A stretch of 64,000 nt of DNA, from assembly GCF_002930105.1 (NCBI RefSeq), contig NZ_PJRN01000007.1, forward strand, positions 181,166 through 245,165, given 5' to 3'. Numbering within the stretch: position 1 is the stretch's first letter; each line of letters begins with the position of its first letter. A model generated the notes under the pieces. The model was not told the origin of the DNA. It ran no database searches and was given only the letters and a program-made list of their open reading frames with translations. The position numbers and the translations under genes are program-made. Source of the DNA: Billgrantia saliphila. Its GTDB lineage: Bacteria > Pseudomonadota > Gammaproteobacteria > Pseudomonadales > Halomonadaceae. Of the stretch, positions 53,541 to 62,275 are shown in pieces.

Positions 53541-56500
53541 TCAGGTCTCCGCCGGCTCGCTCACATGGATGCCGAACAGGCTGGCCTCGCCCTGACTGCG
53601 CCCCAGCGACTCGGGCGTGGTGATTCGCCCGTCGCGCACCATCACGTGGCCGCCTTGCCCCTGGGCCCCGCCGATCACGCTGCCCACCAGGTAGGTGGGG
53701 AAGATGTCGGGGTCGTTCTCGTAGTTGGGGTTGTGGATCAGGCCGATCATCTGGAAGCGTCCGCGAGTATTGCGTAGCGACTCCAGCGAGTCCTGGATCA
53801 AACGGCGATGGGAGAGCTTGGAGAACAGCCCGTCGAGCAGGATCACGCTTTCGCGACTGGTGCGCGCGCGGCGACGGTGATGTCCCGGCAATTCGCGCAG
53901 CTCGCGCTCGATGGCGAACTCCGACAATTTGACCAACCACATCAGCGACACCGCCTCGCGTTGCCCTTCCGACATCTCCTCGTTGAGCGAGAACAGACGG
54001 CCGTGAGGGCGAATGGCGTCGTGCTTGAGGCGGATCGAGACGTCGTGGAACAGCCCGCGGTAGATCCGTCGGCGAATCTGGCGCAGCAGGTCGTCGTCGC
54101 GCCGGCGCGCCTCGCCGTCGACCATGCCACCGTCGCGCTCGGCACGGCGGCGCATGGCCGCTTGGTGCTCGTCGATGTCGGCCAGCAGCGTGGCGATCAG
54201 ATCGCGCAGCTGGTCGGGGCCGATCAACGACGCCTTGACCTCGAAGAAGGCGCCGCCCTCGCCGCTGCTCCTGGCCACGCGCTTGAGGATATCGAGGTTG
54301 CCGGCGGCGTCGGCGATGATCGAACTGAGACGCTCCACCAGGGTGCCCTCGATCTGCTCGCGCGAAGCGTGCAGCCGCTCGACCCGCACGCGGTGGTCGT
54401 CGAGCTGGCCGGCGAGCTGATCGTGCAGGTTGGCCAGGTCGTCCAGCGCCGCAACGCTGGCCGGCGCTCCGTCGGCATGGCCGAGCCCTCCGAGACGGGC
54501 ACGCTCGGTGTCGCTGAACAGGCGGCTGTGGGCCGCCTCGGCCAGCGAGTCGGCAAGCTTGCGCTCGCTCGCCTCCACCTGCCGGGCCTGGCGGTCGCGG
54601 TTGCGCGCCTGCTCGCCCAGGTTGAGTTCGCCCAAGGCGTCGAGCAGCGTCTGCTGACAGGCCTCGAGCGCCTCGATATCCAGTTCGCTCTCGTCGGCCG
54701 CGCCATGCCATGCCTCGAGCGCGGCATTGCGCGCCTCGTGCTGGGTGTCCTCGGCAGGCCAGCGGCTGGCCTCGTTCAGGTCCACCAGTGCCGCCAGCCG
54801 GCGCGGCCAACCCACCGGCAATTCACGCAGCGCCCGCAGCCACTCCACCGCGAGCTGATCGACCAGCGCCAGCGCCCGGCGCTGCTCGGCTAGCTTCGCC
54901 TCGAGGGCATCGCGTTCCGTCGTCCGCGTCTTGCGGGCATCGCGGGTCTCGCCAAGCTCGCGCTTGACCCGGGCGATCTCGCGCTCGAGTTTCTGACTGC
55001 CGCCGGCCGCGTCGCGCACGTCAAGGTAGGCACGAATGCGGCCGAAGTCGAAGTCGGCGCGCCGGGTAGCCCGCGCCAACGCCGCCTCCAGCGTTTTCTG
55101 GACCTCGGCGGCGCTGGCCATGAAGTCCACGCCGCCCTCGGCCTCGAACCGCGCCAGGGCACGCAGCCGATCGCGCTCGCCGTCGGTGAAGACGCCACGC
55201 AGCTGGATCTCGGTCTCGGCATGGCGCCGGGTCAGGTCCTCCTTGCGCTCGGCCGCCTCCCCAAGGCGTGCGTCGGCTTCGGCCAGGTGGCGTTCCAATT
55301 CGGCGAGCCGTGCTTCCAGCGCCTGCAGTCGCTCGACGCCGCCGGCATCACTGAACTGTTCGGCGGCGAGCCAGGTGGCACCGTGGGCCTCGATCTCACG
55401 GGCGGCCCGTTCACGCTCGGGCGCGAGTTCGGCCAGCGTCGTCTCGGCCTCGAGCTTGGCCTCGGCGGCTTCCTGCCGAGCGAACTCGCCCCCTTCCTGG
55501 AGGAAGCGCTGGTAATCGTCGATGCAGGCGAGCGCCGCATCGGTCAGGCGCGGGGCCAGCTCGGCCTCGCGCATGGCCAGGGCGGCCTGTCGTTCGGCCA
55601 GCGCCTCCAGCGCCGTTTCGACATCCGCCGCGTCGGCCTCGCGGGCGCGCAGTGCCAGGGCGAACAGTTCGCCGTGGGGATCGAGTCGCTCGCACTCGGC
55701 GATCAGCGCCTTCTGCCGTTCGCGGTCGGCGGCCAGGCGCGTCTCGGTGGCTTCGCGCAGCGCCTCCAGATAGCTAGGATCGAGTGCGGCCTTGACCGCC
55801 AGGGTCTCGACGCCGGCCACGGCGCCCAGCGGCGGTGCGCCGGCGTCCAACAGTTCGCCGAGCGACCCGGCCTCGAATACCGGCAGCGCCAGGCCCGCCT
55901 CGATCAGCGCGACGGCGGCTGATTCGGCCGCCTGGGGCCCATCGACGACAGGGGCGAACAGCACGCCCGCCGCCTGCACCAGCCAGTCGCGGCGCCGCTC
56001 CGGCGCGAAGCGGCCGGCATTGAGCACGGCGTGCAGCGGCTGCCAGGCGATGCCGGCCTCGTCCAGGTGGCGATGTGCCTCGGCCTCCACGGCGCGACGC
56101 TCCAGCGGATCGCCGGCCAGACTCTCCAAGTAGCGCTCGCGAGCGGCGATGTCGGCATCGAGGGTTTCGGCCTCGCGCAGCAGACGCGGGTAGCGGCGCC
56201 GGGCGTCGGACAGCCAGCGTTCGGGGGCGATCTCGCTGCGCTCGGCGAAGTCGAGCCGCGCCCGGTGCAGCTCGCGCAGTCGGGTCTCGTCGTCGGTCAG
56301 CCGGCGGCGCTCCTCGCTCAGCTCGCGCTCGCGGTCGCGCAGCCGGCCACGCAGGTGCACCGGCTCGTCGTCGCCGTGCAGCTCGTGGTAGCGCCCCGCC
56401 GCCTCCGCCAGTGGCGCCAGGCGTGACAGGGCACGCTCGGCGTCCTGGCGCCCCTGCTCGGCGGCGCGGCAGTTCGCCTCGAACTCGGCGAGCTCGGTCT

Positions 56501-58445
56501 TGCGCCGCGACCAGAAGCCGGTGACGTTCTCGCCGGGCCAGCCTTCGACGAACGCCCGCCAGGGCGCCTGGCCGCGGGCCAACAGCCCCTGCTCGCCGCT
56601 CAGCCGCTCGCGTTCGCCATTGAGCCGCTCGCGTTCGGTGCGCGCACCCTCGAAGGCGGCGATGCTCTCGTCTCGCCGGCGCGTCAGCTCCTCAAGGGTC
56701 TCGACGAGCTCGGCCTCGCGTTCCTGCTTCTCCTCGAGGCGCTCGGCGGGAGCGATGCCCGGGTGCTCGCGGCGAAAGGCGTCGTGCAGGGCGGCCACCT
56801 GCTTGCACTCGCCGATGCGCCCCAGGTGGGCGTTGAGGGCGCGACGGCCTTCGTCGGCCTCGCGCTTGGCGGCCTCGGCGCTGGCTTCCGGCGCCTCCAG
56901 CTCCGCCTCGTCGAACAGCCCTTCGGCCAGTGCCTGGGTATAGAAGCTCTGGTTGTCGACGAAATCGCGCTGCTGGGACTCCAGCCGCTCGCGCTCCTTG
57001 TCGAGATGGTCGAATCGGTCGTCCAGCGTTTCCAGCTCGCGACTCAGCTCGTCGAGATAAACGCCGTCGCCGATCACCTCCTCGCGGAAGCGGTTGGCAT
57101 CCAGGCGCTCGAAGGCTTCGGCACCGTCATCCAGGGCGTCCAGCGCCCGCGAGCGAGCGCTGTCGTCGTCGATGGCGTGACTCTCGGCCAGCCACTCGCG
57201 GGCGGCCCTGAAGCTGACGTGCCCCACCTCGCGATTGAGCGGCCACTCGGCCTCGGGCAGGTGGATCAGGCGACGATGGACGTCGACGCGGGCGCCGCGC
57301 TCCGACAATGCCTGGCGTACGGCGCGCTCGGAGAGGCCCGAGAGCTTGGCCAGCAGCCAGGTGGAAACGCGCGGCCGCCCGGTATCGCCTGACGCCCAGG
57401 CGAAGCCCTCGGCCAACGCCCCTGTGCCGGCCTCGTCACCTTCCTCCCGCGGCGGCTTGGGTACACCAGGCAGGCCGAGCAGGGCCTGGCCGCCCAACAG
57501 CGCCTCGCTGGCGGCCAGGCCCTGGTCGAGCTCATCGAGCCGAGCCCGGGCGTCGCGCAGCGTCTCGCCCTGTTCACGTAGCTCGGCCAGCCGTACCACC
57601 TTGTCGCTGGCGCGGCGCTGGTCGCTCTCGGCCTCCTCCAGGCGGTGGCGCAGCTCGGTGATGTTGGTGCCGGAGTTGAGGATCACCTCCTCGATCAGCT
57701 CCTCGCTCTCGTCGGTCTCGCCGCGAGTCGCGCCGGAGAGGATCTCGGGCGCCAGCACCTCGAAGAAGAACGCCTGATCTGCCTTCTCCCCGGCGCGCGG
57801 CTTGATGGCGTTGAAGATCTGACTCTTGTCGGCGCCACCCTCCTTCTGGAAGGCCGCCAGCTGGGCCAGTTCGCGGCGCGAAACGTGGGCGCCCACCGCC
57901 TCGAGCCACTCCTCGCGGTTGTGGGTCAAACGTACGCCGCGCTCGCCCATGGCCGCCTTGACGTCGCGGTTGGCGTAGAGCGCCAGCTTGCCGTCGAGCG
58001 TCATGTGGTGCACCGGCACGTCCTCGAGACGCCCGGCGTAGTGATAGAATGAGAGCCCGCTGCCATCGCTGTAGCCGTAAAAACCGAACACGAAGGTCTC
58101 GCCTGCGACCTCTTCGCCGGCGGCGGCGAGCATGTCGTCCTGGCGTTCGAGCCCGCTACGCGAACGGAACTCCACCCGTAGATGGCTCCAACTGCGTGCC
58201 GCGCCGCCCACGGCCGAGGGCGAGCACTTGCGCCGTGTGCGCGAGAGCAGCGTGCGGTCGCGCGAGAGCAGGCCGATCAACGCCTCGGCGAGCGTGGTCT
58301 TGCCGAAGCCGTTCTCCATGCTGATGGCGCTCGACTGGCCGCGCAGGTCGAGCAGCACGTGACGCATCTTGGCGTCCCAGGGCGAGGCGACGTCACCGTG
58401 CTTGTTGAGCAGGTTGGCGACCTCGATGCGGTTGATCACGCTCAT
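53541..58445 (-). CDS. MukB/MksB/JetC-like SMC-family ATPase (large, atypical)
   Basis: A 1634-residue ABC-type ATPase with split heads and very long coiled coils, organised like SMC, MukB and MksB. The N-terminal head holds the P-loop SMENGFGKTTL (about 42-52), in which the first Gly of GxxxxGK[ST] is Met. Residues ~250-1450 are dominated by Glu/Ala/Arg/Leu heptads broken near the middle (probable hinge around 800-900). The C-terminal head has signature EMSEGQREAVS (about 1490-1500) and Walker B ESVILLDGLFSKL with Asp1538 and Gly1539 where the catalytic Glu is expected. It ends the operon mksF-mksE-mksB and overlaps mksE by 4 bp. Length exceeds MukB (1486) and typical MksB (~900-1100). Confidence 0.8.
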   Translation of the reverse strand: MSVINRIEVANLLNKHGDVASPWDAKMRHVLLDLRGQSSAISMENGFGKTTLAEALIGLLSRDRTLLSRTRRKCSPSAVGGAARSWSHLRVEFRSRSGLERQDDMLAAAGEEVAGETFVFGFYGYSDGSGLSFYHYAGRLEDVPVHHMTLDGKLALYANRDVKAAMGERGVRLTHNREEWLEAVGAHVSRRELAQLAAFQKEGGADKSQIFNAIKPRAGEKADQAFFFEVLAPEILSGATRGETDESEELIEEVILNSGTNITELRHRLEEAESDQRRASDKVVRLAELREQGETLRDARARLDELDQGLAASEALLGGQALLGLPGVPKPPREEGDEAGTGALAEGFAWASGDTGRPRVSTWLLAKLSGLSERAVRQALSERGARVDVHRRLIHLPEAEWPLNREVGHVSFRAAREWLAESHAIDDDSARSRALDALDDGAEAFERLDANRFREEVIGDGVYLDELSRELETLDDRFDHLDKERERLESQQRDFVDNQSFYTQALAEGLFDEAELEAPEASAEAAKREADEGRRALNAHLGRIGECKQVAALHDAFRREHPGIAPAERLEEKQEREAELVETLEELTRRRDESIAAFEGARTERERLNGERERLSGEQGLLARGQAPWRAFVEGWPGENVTGFWSRRKTELAEFEANCRAAEQGRQDAERALSRLAPLAEAAGRYHELHGDDEPVHLRGRLRDRERELSEERRRLTDDETRLRELHRARLDFAERSEIAPERWLSDARRRYPRLLREAETLDADIAARERYLESLAGDPLERRAVEAEAHRHLDEAGIAWQPLHAVLNAGRFAPERRRDWLVQAAGVLFAPVVDGPQAAESAAVALIEAGLALPVFEAGSLGELLDAGAPPLGAVAGVETLAVKAALDPSYLEALREATETRLAADRERQKALIAECERLDPHGELFALALRAREADAADVETALEALAERQAALAMREAELAPRLTDAALACIDDYQRFLQEGGEFARQEAAEAKLEAETTLAELAPERERAAREIEAHGATWLAAEQFSDAGGVERLQALEARLAELERHLAEADARLGEAAERKEDLTRRHAETEIQLRGVFTDGERDRLRALARFEAEGGVDFMASAAEVQKTLEAALARATRRADFDFGRIRAYLDVRDAAGGSQKLEREIARVKRELGETRDARKTRTTERDALEAKLAEQRRALALVDQLAVEWLRALRELPVGWPRRLAALVDLNEASRWPAEDTQHEARNAALEAWHGAADESELDIEALEACQQTLLDALGELNLGEQARNRDRQARQVEASERKLADSLAEAAHSRLFSDTERARLGGLGHADGAPASVAALDDLANLHDQLAGQLDDHRVRVERLHASREQIEGTLVERLSSIIADAAGNLDILKRVARSSGEGGAFFEVKASLIGPDQLRDLIATLLADIDEHQAAMRRRAERDGGMVDGEARRRDDDLLRQIRRRIYRGLFHDVSIRLKHDAIRPHGRLFSLNEEMSEGQREAVSLMWLVKLSEFAIERELRELPGHHRRRARTSRESVILLDGLFSKLSHRRLIQDSLESLRNTRGRFQMIGLIHNPNYENDPDIFPTYLVGSVIGGAQGQGGHVMVRDGRITTPESLGRSQGEASLFGIHVSEPAET

Positions 58446-59257
58446 GCCTGGGACTCCTCGTGGACGGGTTCGTCGCGGACGTCATCCGCCATGCGGCCCT
58501 GGGCCAGCGCCTTCAGGTGGCCGAGCTGGTGAATGCCGACCTGCTCGCTCTCCAGTGCGCCGAGCAGGGTCTGCTGCCACACTTCGCCGGCGTCCTCATC
58601 GCCGGGGGTGTCGGCGCCATCACGCAGCCCCTCGAGCAGGCCGGCGCGAACCTGCAGGTCGATGAAGGCACGTACCCGGCGGCTGATATCCTCACCGCGC
58701 TCCTCGAGCAGCACCCGGCTAGCCTCCGGCGCCTCCTCGCCCAGTGCACGCAGCGTCTCGAGCTGCTCGCGCATCAGCTCGACCAGCTCGGCGCCGGCGA
58801 AGGTCGCCTCCTGATAGCGGCTGACGTCGGACAGTGCTCGGTTGTAGCGGGTATAGAGCAGCGTGTGCATCAGCAGCCACAGCTGCAGGTACCACTGGGC
58901 CAGTTCGGCACGACTCTCCTGGCGCAGCTTGAGCGCCTCGAATACCGGTTCGCGGGTGTAGAGGGGCGGCTGCTCCAGCTCCGGGTCGGGCAATAGAGCG
59001 TAGTAGCGCGAACCCGGCGCGATGCCCGGGTAGTCGCCCGCTTCGAAGGTCTTGAGTCTCAGGCCCTGCCCCGCCAGGAAGTCGCGTAGCGCTTCGCGCT
59101 CGGCCTCGCTGGCATCGTCGATCAGCGCGCAGACGTCGCGCTCTGAGAGCTGCCCCTCGCGGGCGGCACGGCGCTTGCGTCCGCCGCTGGGCGTGCGTTC
59201 GGCGCTGCGGTAGCGCAGCAGGTAGGCGACCACTTCGCCCATCTCGGTCATGTTCAT
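58442..59257 (-). CDS. MksE/JetB-like subunit of the SMC complex
   Basis: A 271-residue predicted winged-helix protein. The N-terminus (MTEMGEVVAYLLRYRSAERT) and the segment GSRYYALLPDPELEQPPLYT (about 85-104) precede a helical C-terminal half with several aromatic-Leu stretches (WYLQLWLLMHTLLYTRYNRA). This is compatible with the KITE-type MukE/MksE/JetB subunits, but the assignment rests on position between the kleisin-like and SMC genes and on the 4-bp overlaps on both sides rather than on a clear motif. Confidence 0.6.
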   Translation of the reverse strand: MNMTEMGEVVAYLLRYRSAERTPSGGRKRRAAREGQLSERDVCALIDDASEAEREALRDFLAGQGLRLKTFEAGDYPGIAPGSRYYALLPDPELEQPPLYTREPVFEALKLRQESRAELAQWYLQLWLLMHTLLYTRYNRALSDVSRYQEATFAGAELVELMREQLETLRALGEEAPEASRVLLEERGEDISRRVRAFIDLQVRAGLLEGLRDGADTPGDEDAGEVWQQTLLGALESEQVGIHQLGHLKALAQGRMADDVRDEPVHEESQA

Positions 59258-60753
59258 ACGCGCTCGTCCTGATCGATTCGGGGTGTAGCGTTATTTGGCG
59301 CGGCCGACGCTTGACGAAGCGGCGACGCAGCTTCGGGCGCCTTGGAGAGCGGCGCCTGGAAAAAGCCAAGCGCGGGAGTCACGGCACCTTCGATACGGCG
59401 CCCATCGGCAAGGGTCATTTCGAAGGCTCGCGCCTCGATGCCCACGGTCAGGCCCGGATCGAGCAGCTCCGTGTCGACGAAGGTGTTAAGTAACTGCGCC
59501 AGGCAGTCGCCCTCCTCGAAGCGGTGCCAGCCTTCAGCCAGGGCCTCGGGCAGCGACAGCGGCGCACGCTGGATACGCTCGCGCAGCGCCGGGCCGCGCG
59601 CTTCGAGAAAACGCGCCAGCAGCGGATCCTCGGGGGCAGCGTCCTGCTGCTCGTCGAAGACCAGCGCCGCCGGACTGGCCTCGGCACGGCGGCTTTCGAG
59701 CAGCGGGATCAACGGCGCCAGCCGGGGTATGGCCACCTGCGCGTGGAGAGGCATCATGCGCTTCACCACGGCGTCGCGAAGTGCGGGCGCCGGCGGCTCG
59801 ACGAGCAGTTGTCGCGCCAGGTCCTGGAAGTCGATCACGCCCATGGCATGAATGCGGCCCTCTGCGATGTCGGCGAGCAGTTCGGAGAGTCGCCGCGACA
59901 GGTTCTCGATGGCGGTGAGCACCCGCCCGAGAGCGCTGGCCAGCATGCGCAGGTCCCACTCCTCGGCCTGGCTCCCACACCAGGTGTCGAAGCGCTCCAT
60001 CAGGCGCGGCGTGGCGAGTTGAGCGCGGGCATCGAGCAGCGTCTGCTGGATGTTGGTCAAGGCGTTGTGATAGTGCCGCTCATTGTCGAGCAGCGCGGAG
60101 AGCTTGCCCTCGCGGGTGGGATTCTCGCGTACCCGGCGCAGCTCCTGGGTCAGGGCGCGGATCGCCAACAGGATCTGGTTGGTGATGTCCGGAATGCGCG
60201 CGAAATCGCCGCGGGCCAGCGCCGCCAGCACCTTGGCGGCGTCGTACTCGGAATAGAGCAGGTCCTCGACCTGGCTGGCGAGTGTCACCGCCTGGCGGCC
60301 ACTCGGCGTGAGGCGCACCTGGCCGGTCTGGCCCTGCTTCTCGATCAGCGCCGTACGCTTGGTGCTGCGCCGGCTGCGCGCGTCAAGGCTCGATTCGGGG
60401 TCCTGGACTGGCTGACGCGCGTCCGGGTTCGGAGACGCCTGACGAAAGTGAAGCTCGCTCGGCGTCGAGAGCAGGTTGACGACGAAGCTCAGGTCATCGT
60501 GAGGCAGCCCGGGATAGCTCTCGCGCAGGTGGTTGAGGCAGCGTGCCTGCGACACGAAGGCGCTGTTGGTGGCGAAGTCCTCGTCGAGCAGGTAGTCGAG
60601 CAGCAGGCAGCCGAGGTCGAGCCAGTAGCCGTCGCGCAGGCCGCGCCGCTGCTCCTGGCTCACCTGCACGAAGGGTGAGCCGGGCTCGTGGGCGCTGTCA
60701 TGCAAGTCGATCAGCCGCGTCGTGGCGATCAACAGCTTGCTCCAGGCGGTCAT
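59254..60753 (-). CDS. MksF/JetA-like kleisin subunit of the SMC complex
   Basis: A 499-residue protein in the first position of the operon, as mksF/jetA is. Residues 1-160 look like a winged-helix domain (VRLTPSGRQAVTLASQVEDL closes it), followed by a helical middle (IPDITNQILLAIRALTQELR) and a C-terminal region with GVIDFQDLARQLLVEP and a final beta-rich part. Size and layout fit MukF/MksF-type kleisins. The ATG at 60751-60753 follows GGGGATG. Identification is structural-contextual and needs a profile search. Confidence 0.6.
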   Translation of the reverse strand: MTAWSKLLIATTRLIDLHDSAHEPGSPFVQVSQEQRRGLRDGYWLDLGCLLLDYLLDEDFATNSAFVSQARCLNHLRESYPGLPHDDLSFVVNLLSTPSELHFRQASPNPDARQPVQDPESSLDARSRRSTKRTALIEKQGQTGQVRLTPSGRQAVTLASQVEDLLYSEYDAAKVLAALARGDFARIPDITNQILLAIRALTQELRRVRENPTREGKLSALLDNERHYHNALTNIQQTLLDARAQLATPRLMERFDTWCGSQAEEWDLRMLASALGRVLTAIENLSRRLSELLADIAEGRIHAMGVIDFQDLARQLLVEPPAPALRDAVVKRMMPLHAQVAIPRLAPLIPLLESRRAEASPAALVFDEQQDAAPEDPLLARFLEARGPALRERIQRAPLSLPEALAEGWHRFEEGDCLAQLLNTFVDTELLDPGLTVGIEARAFEMTLADGRRIEGAVTPALGFFQAPLSKAPEAASPLRQASAAPNNATPRIDQDERV

Positions 60754-60844
60754 CGGTCATCCCCGCGAACAAAAGCGCCATTATGCCAAGCCCGGGCGGC
60801 CGGGTCATGGCAAGACTGGAGACGCGGCATTCCACGCTATGGCG

Positions 60845-61510
60845 CTATCCCTCCCCGCCCTGGAGATATTGCTGGAAGAAGCGCACCGCATGCTGCTGGA
60901 CCTTCTCGAGCGCGCCCGGCTCCTCGAACAGATGCGTCGCGCCGGGCACGATGACCAGTTCGCAGTCGGCGTCGGTCATCTGCCGCCGTGCCTGATCGTT
61001 GAGCTCAATGACCGGTTCGTCGCGCCCGCCGACCAGCAACAGCGTCGGCACCTTGACATCGGCCAGGTGGCGTCCGGCGAGGTCCGGCCTGCCGCCACGC
61101 GACACCACCGCGCGCACCTGTTCGGGTCGCTCGGCGGCGGCAATCAGCGCCGCAGCCGCGCCGGTACTGGCGCCAAACAGGCCAATGGAAAGATGACGGG
61201 TGGCATCGGCGGTGGCCACCCAGCCGACCGCCGCCGTCATGCGCGAACCGATCAGCGGAATGTCGAAGCGCAGCTCCCGCGTACGCATGTCAATCTCGTT
61301 CTCTTGCGGTGTGAGCAGGTCGAACAGCAGCGTGGCCAGCCCCTGTTCGGCCAGGTATTGCGCTACCTGTCGGTTGCGCGAGCTGAAGCGACTGCTGCCG
61401 CTGCCGTGAGCGAAGACCACGATGCCGGTGGCACCGTCGGGCTGGATGAGGTCGCCTTCCAGAGTGACGTCATCGGCCTGCAGCGTGATGTTCCGGGGAG
61501 TGAGGTGCAT
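60845..61510 (-). CDS. Dienelactone-hydrolase-like alpha/beta hydrolase
   Basis: A 221-residue cytosolic alpha/beta hydrolase starting MHLTPRNITLQADD after an AGAAGGAGGAG site. Visible are the oxyanion region VVFAHGSGSSRFSSRN (about 30-45), the nucleophile elbow GLFGASTGAAAAL (G-x-S-x-G, Ser about 115), an Asp in GGRDEPVIEL (about 163) and the catalytic His in PGATHLFEEPGALE (about 194). Related proteins include the family found with phosphoribosyltransferase domains; substrate is unknown. Confidence 0.85.
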   Translation of the reverse strand: MHLTPRNITLQADDVTLEGDLIQPDGATGIVVFAHGSGSSRFSSRNRQVAQYLAEQGLATLLFDLLTPQENEIDMRTRELRFDIPLIGSRMTAAVGWVATADATRHLSIGLFGASTGAAAALIAAAERPEQVRAVVSRGGRPDLAGRHLADVKVPTLLLVGGRDEPVIELNDQARRQMTDADCELVIVPGATHLFEEPGALEKVQQHAVRFFQQYLQGGEG

Positions 61511-61646
61511 CGGCTCCTCCTTCTGCCATACACAGTGCGATCCGACCGTTCTCAATTTTCCTGCTGGCAGTGTAGAAGCTTGGTCATGGAGTCGCTTGAC
61601 CATGAAGTAGCTCGAACATGAGTCCTTATGCCTAGAGTCTTTAGGC

Positions 61647-62228
61647 CTAGACCCTTCCGGAGCTTTCGCCGGTCGTCACGCCGCCAGCTATCAAATGCGC
61701 CACGCGCAGGGGCTCGGGGATGCTGCCGTTGGGCGTGGTGGCGCGAATCACGCGTTCGGCCTCCTCGCGACTGAGCCCCATGCGCTGCACGTAGACGCCC
61801 GCGAGCGGCTCCATCTCGTCCAGCCGCTCGATCAGCGACCACTTGCGCGCCCCGCCGGTAACATGCTCGAGCAACGCCCGACGTATGGCTTCGCGGCGCG
61901 GCGCCCGGCGCGCCACCACCAGCACCGGCAGGCCCAGCGCCGCATGCAGGCGCGGCACGTCCACCACGTTGAAACCCGCCAGTGCGATTCCCTGCAACAT
62001 GACGAGCTGAAGATGCCCCGCGAAGCGCGAGGCTCCCGCCAGGCGAATCAGCTCGCGGGTGCTGTTGACGCCATCGCGGCGCACCTTGCCGCAGAGCACG
62101 CCTTCCAGGCGCAACCCCGAGAAGACGGTGCCGACGATCGTTACGTCGCCGCGATGCTCGCGCGCGAACGGCGAGTCGTCGAAGCCGACGATATGCGAGA
62201 ATGTACGATGCCGTTCGGTGGTCGCCAT
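61647..62228 (-). CDS. DUF99 (UPF0215) family protein
   Basis: A 193-residue protein starting MATTERHRTFSHIVGFDDSP (GGAGG upstream). The DUF99 pattern is present: GFDDSPF (about 15-21), VTIVGTVFSGLRLEGVL (about 29-45), MLQGIALAGFNVVDV (about 76-90) and the later GGARKWSLIER. This family is mostly archaeal with scattered bacterial members and has an RNase-H-like fold related to endonuclease V; function is unknown. Its start is 47 bp from the divergent recQ start. Confidence 0.82.
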   Translation of the reverse strand: MATTERHRTFSHIVGFDDSPFAREHRGDVTIVGTVFSGLRLEGVLCGKVRRDGVNSTRELIRLAGASRFAGHLQLVMLQGIALAGFNVVDVPRLHAALGLPVLVVARRAPRREAIRRALLEHVTGGARKWSLIERLDEMEPLAGVYVQRMGLSREEAERVIRATTPNGSIPEPLRVAHLIAGGVTTGESSGRV

Positions 62229-62275
62229 GGCCTCCGCCTTCAAGACACACAATAAATCGCGCAGGGAGTGCCTGG

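Noticed and set aside
53808..57392. Several long plus-strand frames (for example 53808-54893 and 56763-57392) opposite the SMC-like gene
   Set aside because: They are fragments without starts, motifs or continuity, while the opposite strand is one intact 1634-codon frame with ATPase motifs at both ends.
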